From the NCBI GenBank assembly GCA_030597375.1, contig JAUVRX010000005.1, positions 1 through 36,109 of the forward strand: DNA of 36,109 nucleotides. The letters run 5' to 3'. The translations under genes and the position numbers were made by a program. This stretch comes from Acidobacteriota bacterium (GTDB taxonomy: Bacteria; Acidobacteriota; Thermoanaerobaculia; Multivoradales; JAHEKO01). The notes under the pieces are model-generated. The model had not been told where the DNA came from, ran no database searches, and was given only the letters and a program-made list of their open reading frames with translations. Positions within the stretch are counted from its first letter, which is position 1; each line of letters opens with the position of its first letter. Shown in pieces: positions 18,835 to 26,766 of the stretch.

Positions 18835-19242
18835 TCAAGAATTCCAGAAGGAATCCCGCAGGTGCATCTCTGCCACTTCCTCGAGGCTCTTCGTCTCCGG
18901 GGATTCTTCTGTCTGATCTGCCGCCGGTAGTACTTCTTTCCCAAGAGGCGTCTGGCGGCTGCTATCCCGCACCTCGTCCGATCTCTCTCCAGACAGAGCT
19001 CGATCATACTCTGACAAGATCTGATCCTCGAGCATCTTCCGAGTCTCATTGTTGAGCGGATGGGCCACATCCTTGAACTTTCCATTGCGCTTCTTGCGGC
19101 TCGGCATGCTGATGAACAGTCCGTCCCTACCCTGAATGACCTTGATATCGTTCACCATGAAACAGTTGTCGAAGACGATGGAGACAAAAGCCCGCAGCTT
19201 CTCCTCGTCGACTGGGAATACCTTGACCTCGGTGATTAGCAT
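18835..19242 (-). CDS. spoVG: SpoVG family RNA-binding regulator
   Basis: SpoVG proteins are small nucleic-acid-binding regulators, named from Bacillus sporulation but widespread. The family start MLITEVKVFPVDEEKLRAF lies at the ATG at 19242; the track's GTG (19269) would overlap ispE. The core (about 1-85) includes ASVIFDNCFMV-type sequence (here FVSIVFDNCFMVNDIKVI), GLFISMPSRK and VAHPLNNETRKMLE, all characteristic. The remaining 50 residues are a Ser/Glu-rich tail, longer than in Bacillus. It starts 13 nt after the ispE stop, so co-expression with ispE is likely. The regulatory target here is unknown. Confidence 0.93.
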   Translation of the reverse strand: MLITEVKVFPVDEEKLRAFVSIVFDNCFMVNDIKVIQGRDGLFISMPSRKKRNGKFKDVAHPLNNETRKMLEDQILSEYDRALSGERSDEVRDSSRQTPLGKEVLPAADQTEESPETKSLEEVAEMHLRDSFWNS

Positions 19243-19255
19243 CGAATCTTCCCCT

Positions 19256-20137
19256 TCACTGAACGACACGGAGTCGCTGTAGTGAGGTGCGCTTCAATGT
19301 ACGCGTGCGCAACACCCGACAGTCAGTCGGCAACCTGCTTTCTAGCTCGGCACTACCCACCGGAGCTTCGAAACATGCGAACAGGGTAGCTCCACTTCCG
19401 GAAAGTCGCACGACTCGAGCTCCGGCCTCGACCAGCGCATTATATACGCGGCCCACCTCGGGAAATCGACGCATCACCAGCGGCTGCAGATCATTCCAAC
19501 CGCGAGCCGCCATCTGCCAATCGAGGCCCTCGTCCCAGGCGGGCGGGCCCATACTAGAAATCTCCCGATCTGCTGTCAAATCCCTGAATTCCTGGAACAC
19601 CTCTGCCGTCGACACCTCGACGGCAGGAGTCACAAGCCAGAGATCGCGTTCCGGCAGGTCCGCCAGCCGGATGATCTCGTCGCCCCTCCCCAACCCCAGG
19701 GCTGTACCACCGGTCAAGAAGAAAGCCACATCCGCTCCGAGATCGCGGCCCAGCTCCTGCAGCCGAGCATCGGTCGCCAGCTGCACGCCGAGCAGATCCC
19801 GCAAGCCTCGAAGGACAGCAGCGGCGTTGCTGCTGCCACCCCCCAGACCTCCCCCAACGGGAATTCTCTTCTCCAGCTTGATTCGAACACCGTCGACCAG
19901 CGGCCAGGTGGAAAGAAAGGCTGCCGCCGCCCGATGGGCGAGGTTGCTCTCGTCGGCGGGCAGATCATGGCCGGACACCTCCAAGCGGACTCCGTGGCCT
20001 CCGAGCTCCAGGCTCACCAAGTCGCACAGGTCTATCGACTGAAAGACCGTTCGCAACTCATGGTAGCCATCAGGCCGCAGGCCCACGACCTCCAGATGCA
20101 GATTGACCTTGGCGAAGCTACGGTAGGTTGCGCGCAT
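19256..20137 (-). CDS. ispE: 4-diphosphocytidyl-2-C-methyl-D-erythritol kinase
   Basis: IspE phosphorylates CDP-methylerythritol in the non-mevalonate isoprenoid pathway. The track ORF begins at 20362, but homology starts at the ATG at 20137 (MRATYRSFAKVNLHLEVVGL), giving 293 residues, the usual size. The N-terminal AKVNLHLEVVGLRPDGYHEL carries the catalytic Lys and the substrate loop. PVGGGLGGGSSNAAA is the GHMP-kinase ATP loop, DLGADVAFFLTGGTALGLGRGD holds the catalytic Asp, and VRLSGSGATLFACF is the C-terminal Gly-rich motif. The start overlaps the end of the LolB-like gene by about 20 nt, so the two are translationally linked. Confidence 0.96.
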   Translation of the reverse strand: MRATYRSFAKVNLHLEVVGLRPDGYHELRTVFQSIDLCDLVSLELGGHGVRLEVSGHDLPADESNLAHRAAAAFLSTWPLVDGVRIKLEKRIPVGGGLGGGSSNAAAVLRGLRDLLGVQLATDARLQELGRDLGADVAFFLTGGTALGLGRGDEIIRLADLPERDLWLVTPAVEVSTAEVFQEFRDLTADREISSMGPPAWDEGLDWQMAARGWNDLQPLVMRRFPEVGRVYNALVEAGARVVRLSGSGATLFACFEAPVGSAELESRLPTDCRVLRTRTLKRTSLQRLRVVQ

Positions 20138-20909
20138 GACAATCCAAAGCTCGGTAGCCCGTTGGAATCTGCAGATCGCCGGGAGGAGACAGTAGGGGCT
20201 CACTGACGATCTCTCGCCACTTGTATTGAACTCCCTGTCGGTGCGAAAGCACTCCGCCCTGGCCCTGCCGACTCCACCAGAGTAGCGGTCGGTCTCCTTC
20301 CCATAGGATCCACGACATCGGACGGCCCTCCTCGAGCCGGGCTGTCCAGCGACGACCATCATCGCCGCGAAAGTCGATCTCGCCTCCTGAGCTCCACTCG
20401 TCGACCTCGAGCTCGATGGGTAGATAGCCCAAGAGCACGCGTGGAAGGGATCGCCAAGGCATCACCTGGAGAACGGCCTCGGGTAGGCGAATCTCCTCGG
20501 AGACACAGAACTCCTTGCCGCGGTGATCGATCAACAGAGTCTCCGGGTCGCCGGTCTGGAGGCTCCACAGGGGGCGGCCCAACGCGTCACTGGTCAACAC
20601 CTGAAAATCGGTCTCCGAGGTGAGCTTCAGAACCAGCTTCATACCACCACGCCCCTCCGGGCCCTCATACCGAACCCGAAACAGGCGCTGGGTCCTCAAC
20701 GACTCGTCGGGCAAGTTCCATCCGCGAGCTACCGTACCGGGTTCCGGTTGGACCTCCGGCGCCGAAGACCTGCCAGCGCATTGCAGTCCCAGGATGGCCA
20801 GGAGGGCCACCGGCCCCAGGTGCCGAACGGACCCTCTGTTGGCGAACGACGCTGATCTAGGGAAAAACATCGGGGAGGGGGCAAGCAGCCAGGCCCGACC
20901 TCTGGACAA
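20118..20909 (-). CDS. Probable outer-membrane lipoprotein, LolB candidate
   Basis: The 263-residue product has a hydrophobic signal (about 30-42, LGPVALLAILGLQCAG) ending in a Cys at a lipobox-like position, though Gln at -1 is atypical. The mature part is beta-rich (LFRVRYEGP, MKLVLKLTSETDFQVLTSDALGRPLWSLQ, LPRVLLGYLPIELEV, GRRWTARLEEG), resembling the LolB/LppX half-barrel. It lies between a TPR protein and ispE, exactly where lolB sits in Pseudomonas and Escherichia. LolB inserts lipoproteins into the outer membrane. The start is uncertain: TTG at 20909 or ATG at 20870, neither with a clear Shine-Dalgarno. Lipoprotein is likely; LolB function is inferred from synteny and pattern, not from a decisive motif. 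Confidence 0.7.
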   Translation of the reverse strand: MSRGRAWLLAPSPMFFPRSASFANRGSVRHLGPVALLAILGLQCAGRSSAPEVQPEPGTVARGWNLPDESLRTQRLFRVRYEGPEGRGGMKLVLKLTSETDFQVLTSDALGRPLWSLQTGDPETLLIDHRGKEFCVSEEIRLPEAVLQVMPWRSLPRVLLGYLPIELEVDEWSSGGEIDFRGDDGRRWTARLEEGRPMSWILWEGDRPLLWWSRQGQGGVLSHRQGVQYKWREIVSEPLLSPPGDLQIPTGYRALDCHARNLP

Positions 20910-20915
20910 CCGATC

Positions 20916-22808
20916 TCAGGGCTGTTCCAAACGACTCAACTTGTCTCTCACTGCTTGGGCGTTGTCGGCCTCGAGATCGAGCGCACGCTGGTAGACCTCT
21001 CGCGCCTGATCGAGTCTGCCGAGAGCAACATAGAGGTCACCCAGATGCTCGAACACCACCGGATCGTTCCCCACCAACTCGGCCGCTCGCTCGAGAAATC
21101 CTTGCGATTCCTCGTACTGACCCAGTTGAAAGTGTGCCCATCCCAGAGAGTCGGCGAAGGCCCCGTTGTCAGGCTCGATCTCCACCGCCTGCTGCACAAG
21201 GAGCAGCGCCTCGTCCAGGTTTTCTCCCGCTTCCGCCCACATGTAGCCAAGGTAGTTCAGCGCCGGAGCGAAGTCGGGATCGACCTCCAACAGTTGCTGT
21301 AGCAATGCCTCGGCCTCTGGCTTTCTACCCGAACGCTCGTAGGCGGCAGCCAGCCAGAACAACAGGCTGGTCGAGTCCGGATCCAGCTCCAGAGCGCGCT
21401 GCAACACCGGAACCGCCTCCTCGTAACGCTCTCGAGCCTGGTAGACCTCCGCCAACAGGGTCAGGTCGTCGATAGTTCCCTCTGCAGCCAGACGGGAAAG
21501 CAGTTCTTCCGCCTCTCGGTCTCGGCCCAGTTCGTACAGGATCTCCGCCTGTCTCGCCCATCCCCGACGTTGGGCCAGTGTGCCCGGCTCGATACGGGAC
21601 AGAACATCCAGAGCTTCCTCGTGCCTCTCCGTTCTGACCAACGCTTCCACCAGGATCATTGCCATGCCGACGTCACCTAGGGCAACTTCCTGTGCGATGA
21701 GGGGCTCGAACAGTTTCACGACACTGTCCCACTCGGCCTCTCGCACGAGAATCAACCCACGCTGGATTCGGGCCTGATTCGCGTGCTCGATCTCCCCAGC
21801 CGAGCGCAGGCGCCTCTCCATGGCCCTCAGCGCCTCTTCGGCCGCCTCGGGCTGTTGACGGCTTTCCAGTAGGCGAGCCAGGAGAATACCCAGATCGAGG
21901 TTCATCGGGTGACTTCTCAGCAAATCTCGTGCGACGGCTATGGCTTCGTCCTCTCTTCCCAGAGCGGCCAGGCTGAGCGCCTGCAGATAGCGATTCGGGA
22001 AATAGCCAGGATCCTCGGCCAGCATCTCTTCGACCCGTTGGAGGGCTCGAGAGTACTGACCGGACTGATGGAGCTCGAATGCGAACCTTCTCTGAACCTC
22101 CTGATCGGCCATGACCTCTCGGGGACTGCCTTCCAGCGTCTTCGCTGCGCTGACGTGATCCCCCCTGTCACTCTGGGCCTGCGCCAAGCTCAAACGGGCC
22201 CTGGTAAAGCCAGGGTCGAGCTCCAATGCGTCCTGCATCGCCTGTTCAGCCTCTTCCGAACGCCCCGCTCGCATCAGCGAATCGATCAACAGCGAGTACA
22301 CCATCCGGTTCCCCGATCTCCTGCCGAGAAGGTCCCTGAATACGGCTGCGGCTTCGTCGGGGCGAGACTCTCCCAGGTAGATCTGGCCCAGAGTGACCAT
22401 GGCCTCGATATTGCTCGGCTGTCGGGCTCGAATCTCCTCCAGTGCTTGTCGCGCTTTCTCCAACGCCGAGGGATCGTCCTGCGCGAGTCTCATGTGCGCT
22501 TCCGAGTAGAACAGCAGCACATCATCGAGGTCTGGCGCCATCTCCCTTGCCACTGTGGCTTGAGCGACTGCCTCCTGGGATCTTCCGAGTCTCAGGAGGA
22601 GGCGACCATGCTCGAGTCGCGCGTAAACATCGTTCGGTGTCAGGGCTATGGCAGCCTCGAAGCTCTCGAGCGCGCCTCGATAATCACCCTCCTCGGCCAG
22701 TAGCTGCCCTACCAGAAAGTGATAGGAGCCTTCCGAATCAACGCCCTCTCCAGCACCCGAAGACGCCACCAACAACCCAGCCAGAAGGAACATCCATCGT
22801 CGCTTCAC
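20916..22808 (-). CDS. Exported TPR-repeat protein (PA4667-like)
   Basis: The 630-residue protein has an N-terminal signal sequence (KRRWMFLLAGLLVASSGAGEG), after which nearly the whole length is tetratricopeptide repeats, roughly 14 units. The final repeats include ALNYLGYMWAEAGENLDEAL and DNGAFADSLGWAHFQLGQY, the hallmark of the TPR protein that precedes lolB in Pseudomonas (PA4667). TPR arrays mediate protein-protein contacts; with a signal peptide this one should act in the periplasm or at the outer membrane. It begins the lolB-like/ispE/spoVG run, 6 nt before the next start. It is divergent from the MshEN protein. No enzymatic motif is seen. Confidence 0.9.
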   Translation of the reverse strand: MKRRWMFLLAGLLVASSGAGEGVDSEGSYHFLVGQLLAEEGDYRGALESFEAAIALTPNDVYARLEHGRLLLRLGRSQEAVAQATVAREMAPDLDDVLLFYSEAHMRLAQDDPSALEKARQALEEIRARQPSNIEAMVTLGQIYLGESRPDEAAAVFRDLLGRRSGNRMVYSLLIDSLMRAGRSEEAEQAMQDALELDPGFTRARLSLAQAQSDRGDHVSAAKTLEGSPREVMADQEVQRRFAFELHQSGQYSRALQRVEEMLAEDPGYFPNRYLQALSLAALGREDEAIAVARDLLRSHPMNLDLGILLARLLESRQQPEAAEEALRAMERRLRSAGEIEHANQARIQRGLILVREAEWDSVVKLFEPLIAQEVALGDVGMAMILVEALVRTERHEEALDVLSRIEPGTLAQRRGWARQAEILYELGRDREAEELLSRLAAEGTIDDLTLLAEVYQARERYEEAVPVLQRALELDPDSTSLLFWLAAAYERSGRKPEAEALLQQLLEVDPDFAPALNYLGYMWAEAGENLDEALLLVQQAVEIEPDNGAFADSLGWAHFQLGQYEESQGFLERAAELVGNDPVVFEHLGDLYVALGRLDQAREVYQRALDLEADNAQAVRDKLSRLEQP

Positions 22809-22838
22809 GGCCGGAAGGATAGCAACCGCTCAGCTACC

Positions 22839-22867
22839 TTTACAAGCAACCATGCCCCACCTATAAT
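22839..22867 (+). promoter_or_regulatory. Near-consensus sigma70 promoter of the MshEN gene
   Basis: TTTACA (22839-22844) and TATAAT (22862-22867) are separated by exactly 17 bp. Initiation near 22874 would place the 22877-22911 hairpin at the very 5' end of the mRNA, with about 70 nt of leader before the ATG. Confidence 0.75.
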
Positions 22868-22876
22868 CCGCCTGAT

Positions 22877-22911
22877 TCGCCTAAGTAGCCATCTGCCAAC
22901 AACTTAGGCGA
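22877..22911 (+). other. 5' leader stem-loop upstream of MshEN gene
   Basis: TCGCCTAAGT pairs perfectly with ACTTAGGCGA (10 bp) around a 15-nt loop. It starts about 3 nt after the predicted transcription start. It could protect the mRNA, act as an operator dyad overlapping the start site, or bind a regulator. No T-tract follows, so it is not an intrinsic terminator. Confidence 0.6.
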
Positions 22912-22945
22912 TTCGCTTCGGGATCTGGAGATCAGACCTTTCGGT

Positions 22946-24223
22946 ATGCAGTTTCTCGGAACCCTTCTGCTCCAGCACGGCTGGATCACCGAGCAGCAGC
23001 TCGGACTGGCCATATCCAAGCAAGAGGAAATCGGCGGCAGGCTGGGTTCCTGCCTGCTCGAGATGGGGGCCATCTCGGAGGGCCTTCTCAACCGTACCCT
23101 GGCCGAGCAGCAGGGTGTTCCGATCGCCACAGCCGAAGACCTCAGTGAGATCGCTGACGAGGTCATCCAGTTGCTACCAGCCAGGCTGGCGATCCGCTAT
23201 CAAGCGGTGCCTTTCAGCTTCTCGGGTGCTCGTGTCGACATTGCAATGCTCGAGGTAGACAACCTCTGGCTGCAGGACGAGCTCTCCTTCATCATCGGCA
23301 GGCGCCTCAAGATCCACATTGCGAACGAGGTGCGCCTGGTGGCATCCCTGGCGAAGTACTACAACGCGCCGCTGCCAGAGCGTTTTGTAAAGTTGGAGAG
23401 GCTTCTGGATCAGAAGCGCCGACGTTCGCCGACAGCGAAAAGCTCAAGAGCTCATCCTGACTCCCGGCTCGTCCATTCGGCGGACTTCAGCGACTCCTCC
23501 CCGCAGGTGGTTCCGACCAGGACCTTGCAGTCGGAACCGGAGACCACGGGCTCCGAAGCCGAAATCTCTCAGGAGGTGACCGAAGACCCGAATCTCCAGA
23601 GTATTCCCCTGTCCGAGCAGGACCTCGCCAGTCTCGGCACCGAAGCCGCGCCGGATCAGACGGGTGGCAACATCTCGCCCTTTGTGTACGCTCGCGATCA
23701 CGATGTCGGCGGGATCATCGAAATCGACGACGTGGAAGGCCAACTCGCGGCGGCCAGCCATGCCGATGAGATCGGCCAGATTCTCACCGAATATCTCGCC
23801 CAGTTTTTTGTCAGGGTGTTGATCTTCCAGGTTCGGCAAGGCTCCGTTGTCGGTTGGCTCGGTAGCGGTCCCGGCCTCGACGAGAAGCGCTTCTCTGGGT
23901 TCAGGGTCTCTTTCGATGAGCCCTCCATCTTCCTGAACCTGCGCGAAGGCGGGAGTTTCTTCATCGGCAAGCTGCCCGACATGCCGGCCCATCTAGAATT
24001 GGCGGCCTGCTGGAGCAAGGACCTGACCGACGAATGTGCCGTTTTTCCTCTTCGCCTTCAAGATCGTCTTGTCAGCCTGATCTATGGTGACCGTGGCCCT
24101 CTCGGTCTTCAGGCCTTGGACCTGGAGCTCATTCGCCACCTGACCAGCGTCGCCAGTCAGGCCTTCGAAAGGTGCATCTTGCAGCAGAAACAACAGAGAC
24201 TCCGTCAAGCGCCGGATCGATGA
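22946..24223 (+). CDS. MshEN (type II/IV secretion ATPase N-domain) protein with GAF-like C-terminus
   Basis: The first 145 residues match the MshEN/T2SSE_N domain that precedes PilB/GspE ATPases. They contain two tandem motifs of the c-di-GMP-binding type, LGTLLLQHGWITEQQLGLAI and RLGSCLLEMGAISEGLLNRT, each followed by a closing Gln. A disordered, acidic Ser/Glu/Pro-rich linker (about 150-255) leads to a C-terminal domain (about 265-415) with GAF-like alternation, ending in LELIRHLTSVASQAFERCIL. There is no Walker A, Walker B or zinc motif, so it is not an ATPase. It is 425 residues long, transcribed from its own strong promoter, and divergent from the TPR protein. It may be a c-di-GMP effector or pilus-system adaptor; this is inferred from the domain alone. 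Confidence 0.85.
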   Translation: MQFLGTLLLQHGWITEQQLGLAISKQEEIGGRLGSCLLEMGAISEGLLNRTLAEQQGVPIATAEDLSEIADEVIQLLPARLAIRYQAVPFSFSGARVDIAMLEVDNLWLQDELSFIIGRRLKIHIANEVRLVASLAKYYNAPLPERFVKLERLLDQKRRRSPTAKSSRAHPDSRLVHSADFSDSSPQVVPTRTLQSEPETTGSEAEISQEVTEDPNLQSIPLSEQDLASLGTEAAPDQTGGNISPFVYARDHDVGGIIEIDDVEGQLAAASHADEIGQILTEYLAQFFVRVLIFQVRQGSVVGWLGSGPGLDEKRFSGFRVSFDEPSIFLNLREGGSFFIGKLPDMPAHLELAACWSKDLTDECAVFPLRLQDRLVSLIYGDRGPLGLQALDLELIRHLTSVASQAFERCILQQKQQRLRQAPDR

Positions 24224-24256
24224 TGAGAGCCGCGGCGGGCCTTGTGCCCTCTTTCG

Positions 24257-24285
24257 TTGACAGCCATTTTGGCCGTTGCTACACT
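24257..24285 (+). promoter_or_regulatory. Consensus sigma70 promoter of the HU-like gene
   Basis: TTGACA (24257-24262) and TACACT (24280-24285) are separated by 17 bp, in the gap after the MshEN gene. Initiation near 24292 gives a leader of only about 15 nt with no clear Shine-Dalgarno. Confidence 0.75.
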
Positions 24286-24306
24286 CGGACGCCCTAATCG
24301 ACCGAC

Positions 24307-24573
24307 ATGATCAAAGCCGATCTGGTAACCCGCGTCGCCGAAAGCTCGGATGTTCCGAGAGTCAAAGCTGCTCTCGCGGTGGAGACCATCTTCGAGGCCA
24401 TGAAGAATGCTCTCAGCGAGGGCAAGCGGATCGAGTTTCGGGGCTTCGGGGTCTTCCAGGTGCGGGATCGAAAGCGTGGTGTCGGCCGGAACCCCAAGAC
24501 CGGAGTTGAAGTCGCCATCTCGCCAGGAAAGACTGTTCGCTTCAAACCCGGCAAAGAGCTGAAGAACCTCTGA
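24307..24573 (+). CDS. HU/IHF family nucleoid DNA-binding protein
   Basis: This small 88-residue protein has the complete HU/IHF fold: a helical dimer body ([21 protein letters not shown]), the strand [19 protein letters not shown], the DNA-intercalating arm with RNPKTG including the conserved Pro, and the closing [13 protein letters not shown]-like features (GFGVF, GRNPKTG) do not decide between HU and IHF; both bend DNA and organise the nucleoid. It has its own consensus promoter. The stop is 2 nt before the GTG of the site-2 protease gene, so they probably share an mRNA. No gene symbol is assigned because paralogues cannot be told apart here. Confidence 0.95.
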   Translation: MIKADLVTRVAESSDVPRVKAALAVETIFEAMKNALSEGKRIEFRGFGVFQVRDRKRGVGRNPKTGVEVAISPGKTVRFKPGKELKNL

Positions 24574-24575
24574 GC

Positions 24576-25640
24576 GTGAGCTCGGGATCCATCCAATCTT
24601 CACCGCCCGACTTTTCGTCGGTCGGCCCTGCGAGACCTCTCAGAGGCGAGGGCAAAGACCCGCCTGCTGGCGGGGCCAGACGCTCCGAGCTTGCCAGGCT
24701 CCTTCTTGCCATCGTTCTCTTTCTGGGAACCTTCGTTACCACGACTACGTTCGGAACCGGCTTCTATCTGTCGACGAGAACGGACGTCGTTACGGACCTG
24801 GTACCTGCGATGCTGGTCGGCCAGCTGACAGCGTTCTTGACGCTCACAGCCCATACTTTCCGGAGTGTCTGGTCCAATGGTCAGTTGCTCGAAATAGGCT
24901 TGGCCTTCTCTCTTCCCACCCTGGCGATTCTCCTGGCCCATGAGCTCGGCCACTACTTCGCCTGCCGCCGAAACGACCTTCCCAGCACCTTCCCCTATTT
25001 CATTCCGGCGCCACTGCTCATCGGCACTTTGGGTGCCTTCATCCGCATTCGATCACCGATCCGAACTCGACGGGAGCTCCTCGAGGTAGGGGCCTCTGGA
25101 CCGATTGCCGGTTTCCTGGTGCTGCTTCCCATCCTGATCTACGGCGTCGCGAAATCCGAGCCGGTATCGATTGTCGAAATCGACTGGGGCCTGCCTGGCG
25201 GTCTGCTACTCATGAAACCTGGAACCTCCCTGCTGATGTGGGTGGTAACGCGCCTGTTTCATGGCCCTCTCCCCACCGGCACGGTTTTGAATCTACACCC
25301 CTTCGCTCTCGCTGCCTGGGTGGGCACTTTCGTCACGGCACTCAACCTCCTCCCCCTCGGCCAGCTCGACGGAGGTCACATCTTCTACGCCGCCTTCGGA
25401 AGACGCCAATGGTCCCTGTCGTGGTGGCTCCTCGGTCTACTGGCTCTGATGGGTGTCCTCTGGCCGGGCTGGTGGGTCTGGTGCATCGTCCTCTTGATCA
25501 TCGGCCCTCGCCACCCACCCGTTCTCTATGGCCGACAAGGGCTCGACAGCAAGCAACAGGTTGTAGCCTTGATCTGTCTGCTGATTCTCGGACTCACATT
25601 CATGCCGATACCGCTCGATATCGTGCCGATCCTTCCCTGA
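24576..25640 (+). CDS. Site-2 protease family membrane metalloprotease (M50)
   Basis: The 354-residue polytopic protein carries both signatures of intramembrane zinc proteases. HELGH (His122, Glu123, His126) is the first zinc site, and LNLLPLGQLDGGH, with Asp265 as the third ligand, is the second. About seven to eight hydrophobic segments surround them. GASGPIAGF is the extra motif shared by the large-exosite S2P/plant EGY-like branch. There is no PDZ domain, so it is not RseP proper. The first 36 residues are Pro/Ser-rich and cytosolic. The GTG start is 2 nt after the HU-like stop. Its substrate, perhaps a membrane-tethered regulator, is unknown. Confidence 0.92.
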   Translation: MSSGSIQSSPPDFSSVGPARPLRGEGKDPPAGGARRSELARLLLAIVLFLGTFVTTTTFGTGFYLSTRTDVVTDLVPAMLVGQLTAFLTLTAHTFRSVWSNGQLLEIGLAFSLPTLAILLAHELGHYFACRRNDLPSTFPYFIPAPLLIGTLGAFIRIRSPIRTRRELLEVGASGPIAGFLVLLPILIYGVAKSEPVSIVEIDWGLPGGLLLMKPGTSLLMWVVTRLFHGPLPTGTVLNLHPFALAAWVGTFVTALNLLPLGQLDGGHIFYAAFGRRQWSLSWWLLGLLALMGVLWPGWWVWCIVLLIIGPRHPPVLYGRQGLDSKQQVVALICLLILGLTFMPIPLDIVPILP

Positions 25641-25750
25641 AGGGCCGCAGGCCGTCACTGCTCGCAAGAGCGCGGTCCTGACCGCCCCGAGAAACCGCAA
25701 TCGAGTCATTCTCCCGCGTCCCGGCGAAGAAACCAGGTAAGACTAGAATT

Positions 25751-26212
25751 TCAGGGTGCCGAGTCGCTGGGGGGATGGAGGTCCAGAATGAAGGTCACCG
25801 GGCCGTCGTTGACCAGCTCTACTTCCATCCTGGATCGGAACCTGCCGGTCTTCACCGGGGCTCCGAGCTGGCGCAGACCCTCCACCAGCTCATCGATCAA
25901 TAGCTCGGCCTTCTCCGGCAGCTCAGCAGCTCCAAAGGAGGGCCGTCTACCCTTGGCCAGACTGCCAGCCAGCGTGAACTGCGAGACGATCAGGAGCTCA
26001 CCTCCGACCTCCAGGATGTCTCGATTCATTCGCCCCTCGGCGTCCTCGAAGATCCTCAAGTGGACCAATTTCTCCGCCGCCTTCGAAACCTGTGCCGGCC
26101 CATCACCCTTCTCCACCCCGACCAGGACCAGGATTCCCGATCGGACCCTCGCAAGGGTCTCGCCCCCGACCCGCACTGAAGCCGAGCTGACTCGTTGCAA
26201 GATCAGGCGCAT
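25751..26212 (-). CDS. dtd: D-aminoacyl-tRNA deacylase
   Basis: Dtd removes D-amino acids (and Gly from tRNA-Ala) mischarged onto tRNA, protecting translation. The 153 residues cover the whole family length. They start MRLILQRVSSASVRVGGE and contain the active-site SQFTLAG and the chirality-sensing NDGPVTFILD, which corresponds to the cross-subunit Gly-cisPro motif. It is convergent with the site-2 protease gene and divergent from ssb. No Shine-Dalgarno is strong. The divergent region with ssb carries an 8-bp dyad. Confidence 0.95.
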   Translation of the reverse strand: MRLILQRVSSASVRVGGETLARVRSGILVLVGVEKGDGPAQVSKAAEKLVHLRIFEDAEGRMNRDILEVGGELLIVSQFTLAGSLAKGRRPSFGAAELPEKAELLIDELVEGLRQLGAPVKTGRFRSRMEVELVNDGPVTFILDLHPPSDSAP

Positions 26213-26249
26213 CGTTTGCGTCTCCTACCGAAGGGGCGTATACCTTATA

Positions 26250-26274
26250 GGCGGGTCTCGAGATTTGACCCGCC
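26250..26274. promoter_or_regulatory. Operator-like dyad between dtd and ssb
   Basis: GGCGGGTC and GACCCGCC form a perfect 8-bp inverted repeat with a 9-bp AT-richer centre. It lies about midway between the divergent dtd and ssb starts. A possible -10 for dtd (TATAAG on the minus strand) abuts it, as does TATGAT (26299-26304) for ssb farther on. It may be an operator or a leader hairpin. Confidence 0.4.
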
Positions 26275-26339
26275 AGGCAATAGCGGCAACGAAAGCGCTA
26301 TGATAGCGGACCTCAACGGAGACAAGGAGAGACAAGCGA

Positions 26340-26762
26340 ATGGTCAACAAAGTAATCCTGGTAGGCAACCTTGGACGCGACCCGGAGGTCCGATCGACTC
26401 CCTCCGGCCGACCCGTGGCCACTTTCAGCCTTGCAACCAATCGCAAATGGAAAGACCAAAGTGGCAATCGTCAGGAACAAACCGAGTGGCACAACATCGT
26501 CTGTTGGGGCCGCCAAGCGGAGGTTGCCGGACAGTACCTGACCAAGGGTAAGCAGATCTATGTCGAGGGGCGACTGCAGACACGCTCCTGGGAGGACAAG
26601 CAGAGCGGCGAGAAGAAGTACCGCACAGAGATCGTCTGCGACAACTTTCAGATGTTGGGTGGTCGCGGAGAGTTCGAAGGCGGCTCCACGAGGGCAGCGG
26701 CAGGCCCTGAGCCGCTGGCTGACGCCCCGGCTCAGCCGGAAGACGACGACATCCCGTTCTGA
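26340..26762 (+). CDS. ssb: Single-stranded DNA-binding protein
   Basis: SSB coats single-stranded DNA in replication and repair and recruits partner enzymes. The 140 residues comprise an OB fold ([61 protein letters not shown]), a short flexible linker, and the conserved C-terminal peptide DDDIPF that binds RecG, RecO, polymerase and others. The ATG has AAGGAG 10 nt upstream. Unlike many bacteria, it is not within the rpsF-rpsR operon, which is found separately in this window. Its stop faces that of mutS, 4 nt away. Confidence 0.97.
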   Translation: MVNKVILVGNLGRDPEVRSTPSGRPVATFSLATNRKWKDQSGNRQEQTEWHNIVCWGRQAEVAGQYLTKGKQIYVEGRLQTRSWEDKQSGEKKYRTEIVCDNFQMLGGRGEFEGGSTRAAAGPEPLADAPAQPEDDDIPF

Positions 26763-26766
26763 GGAG

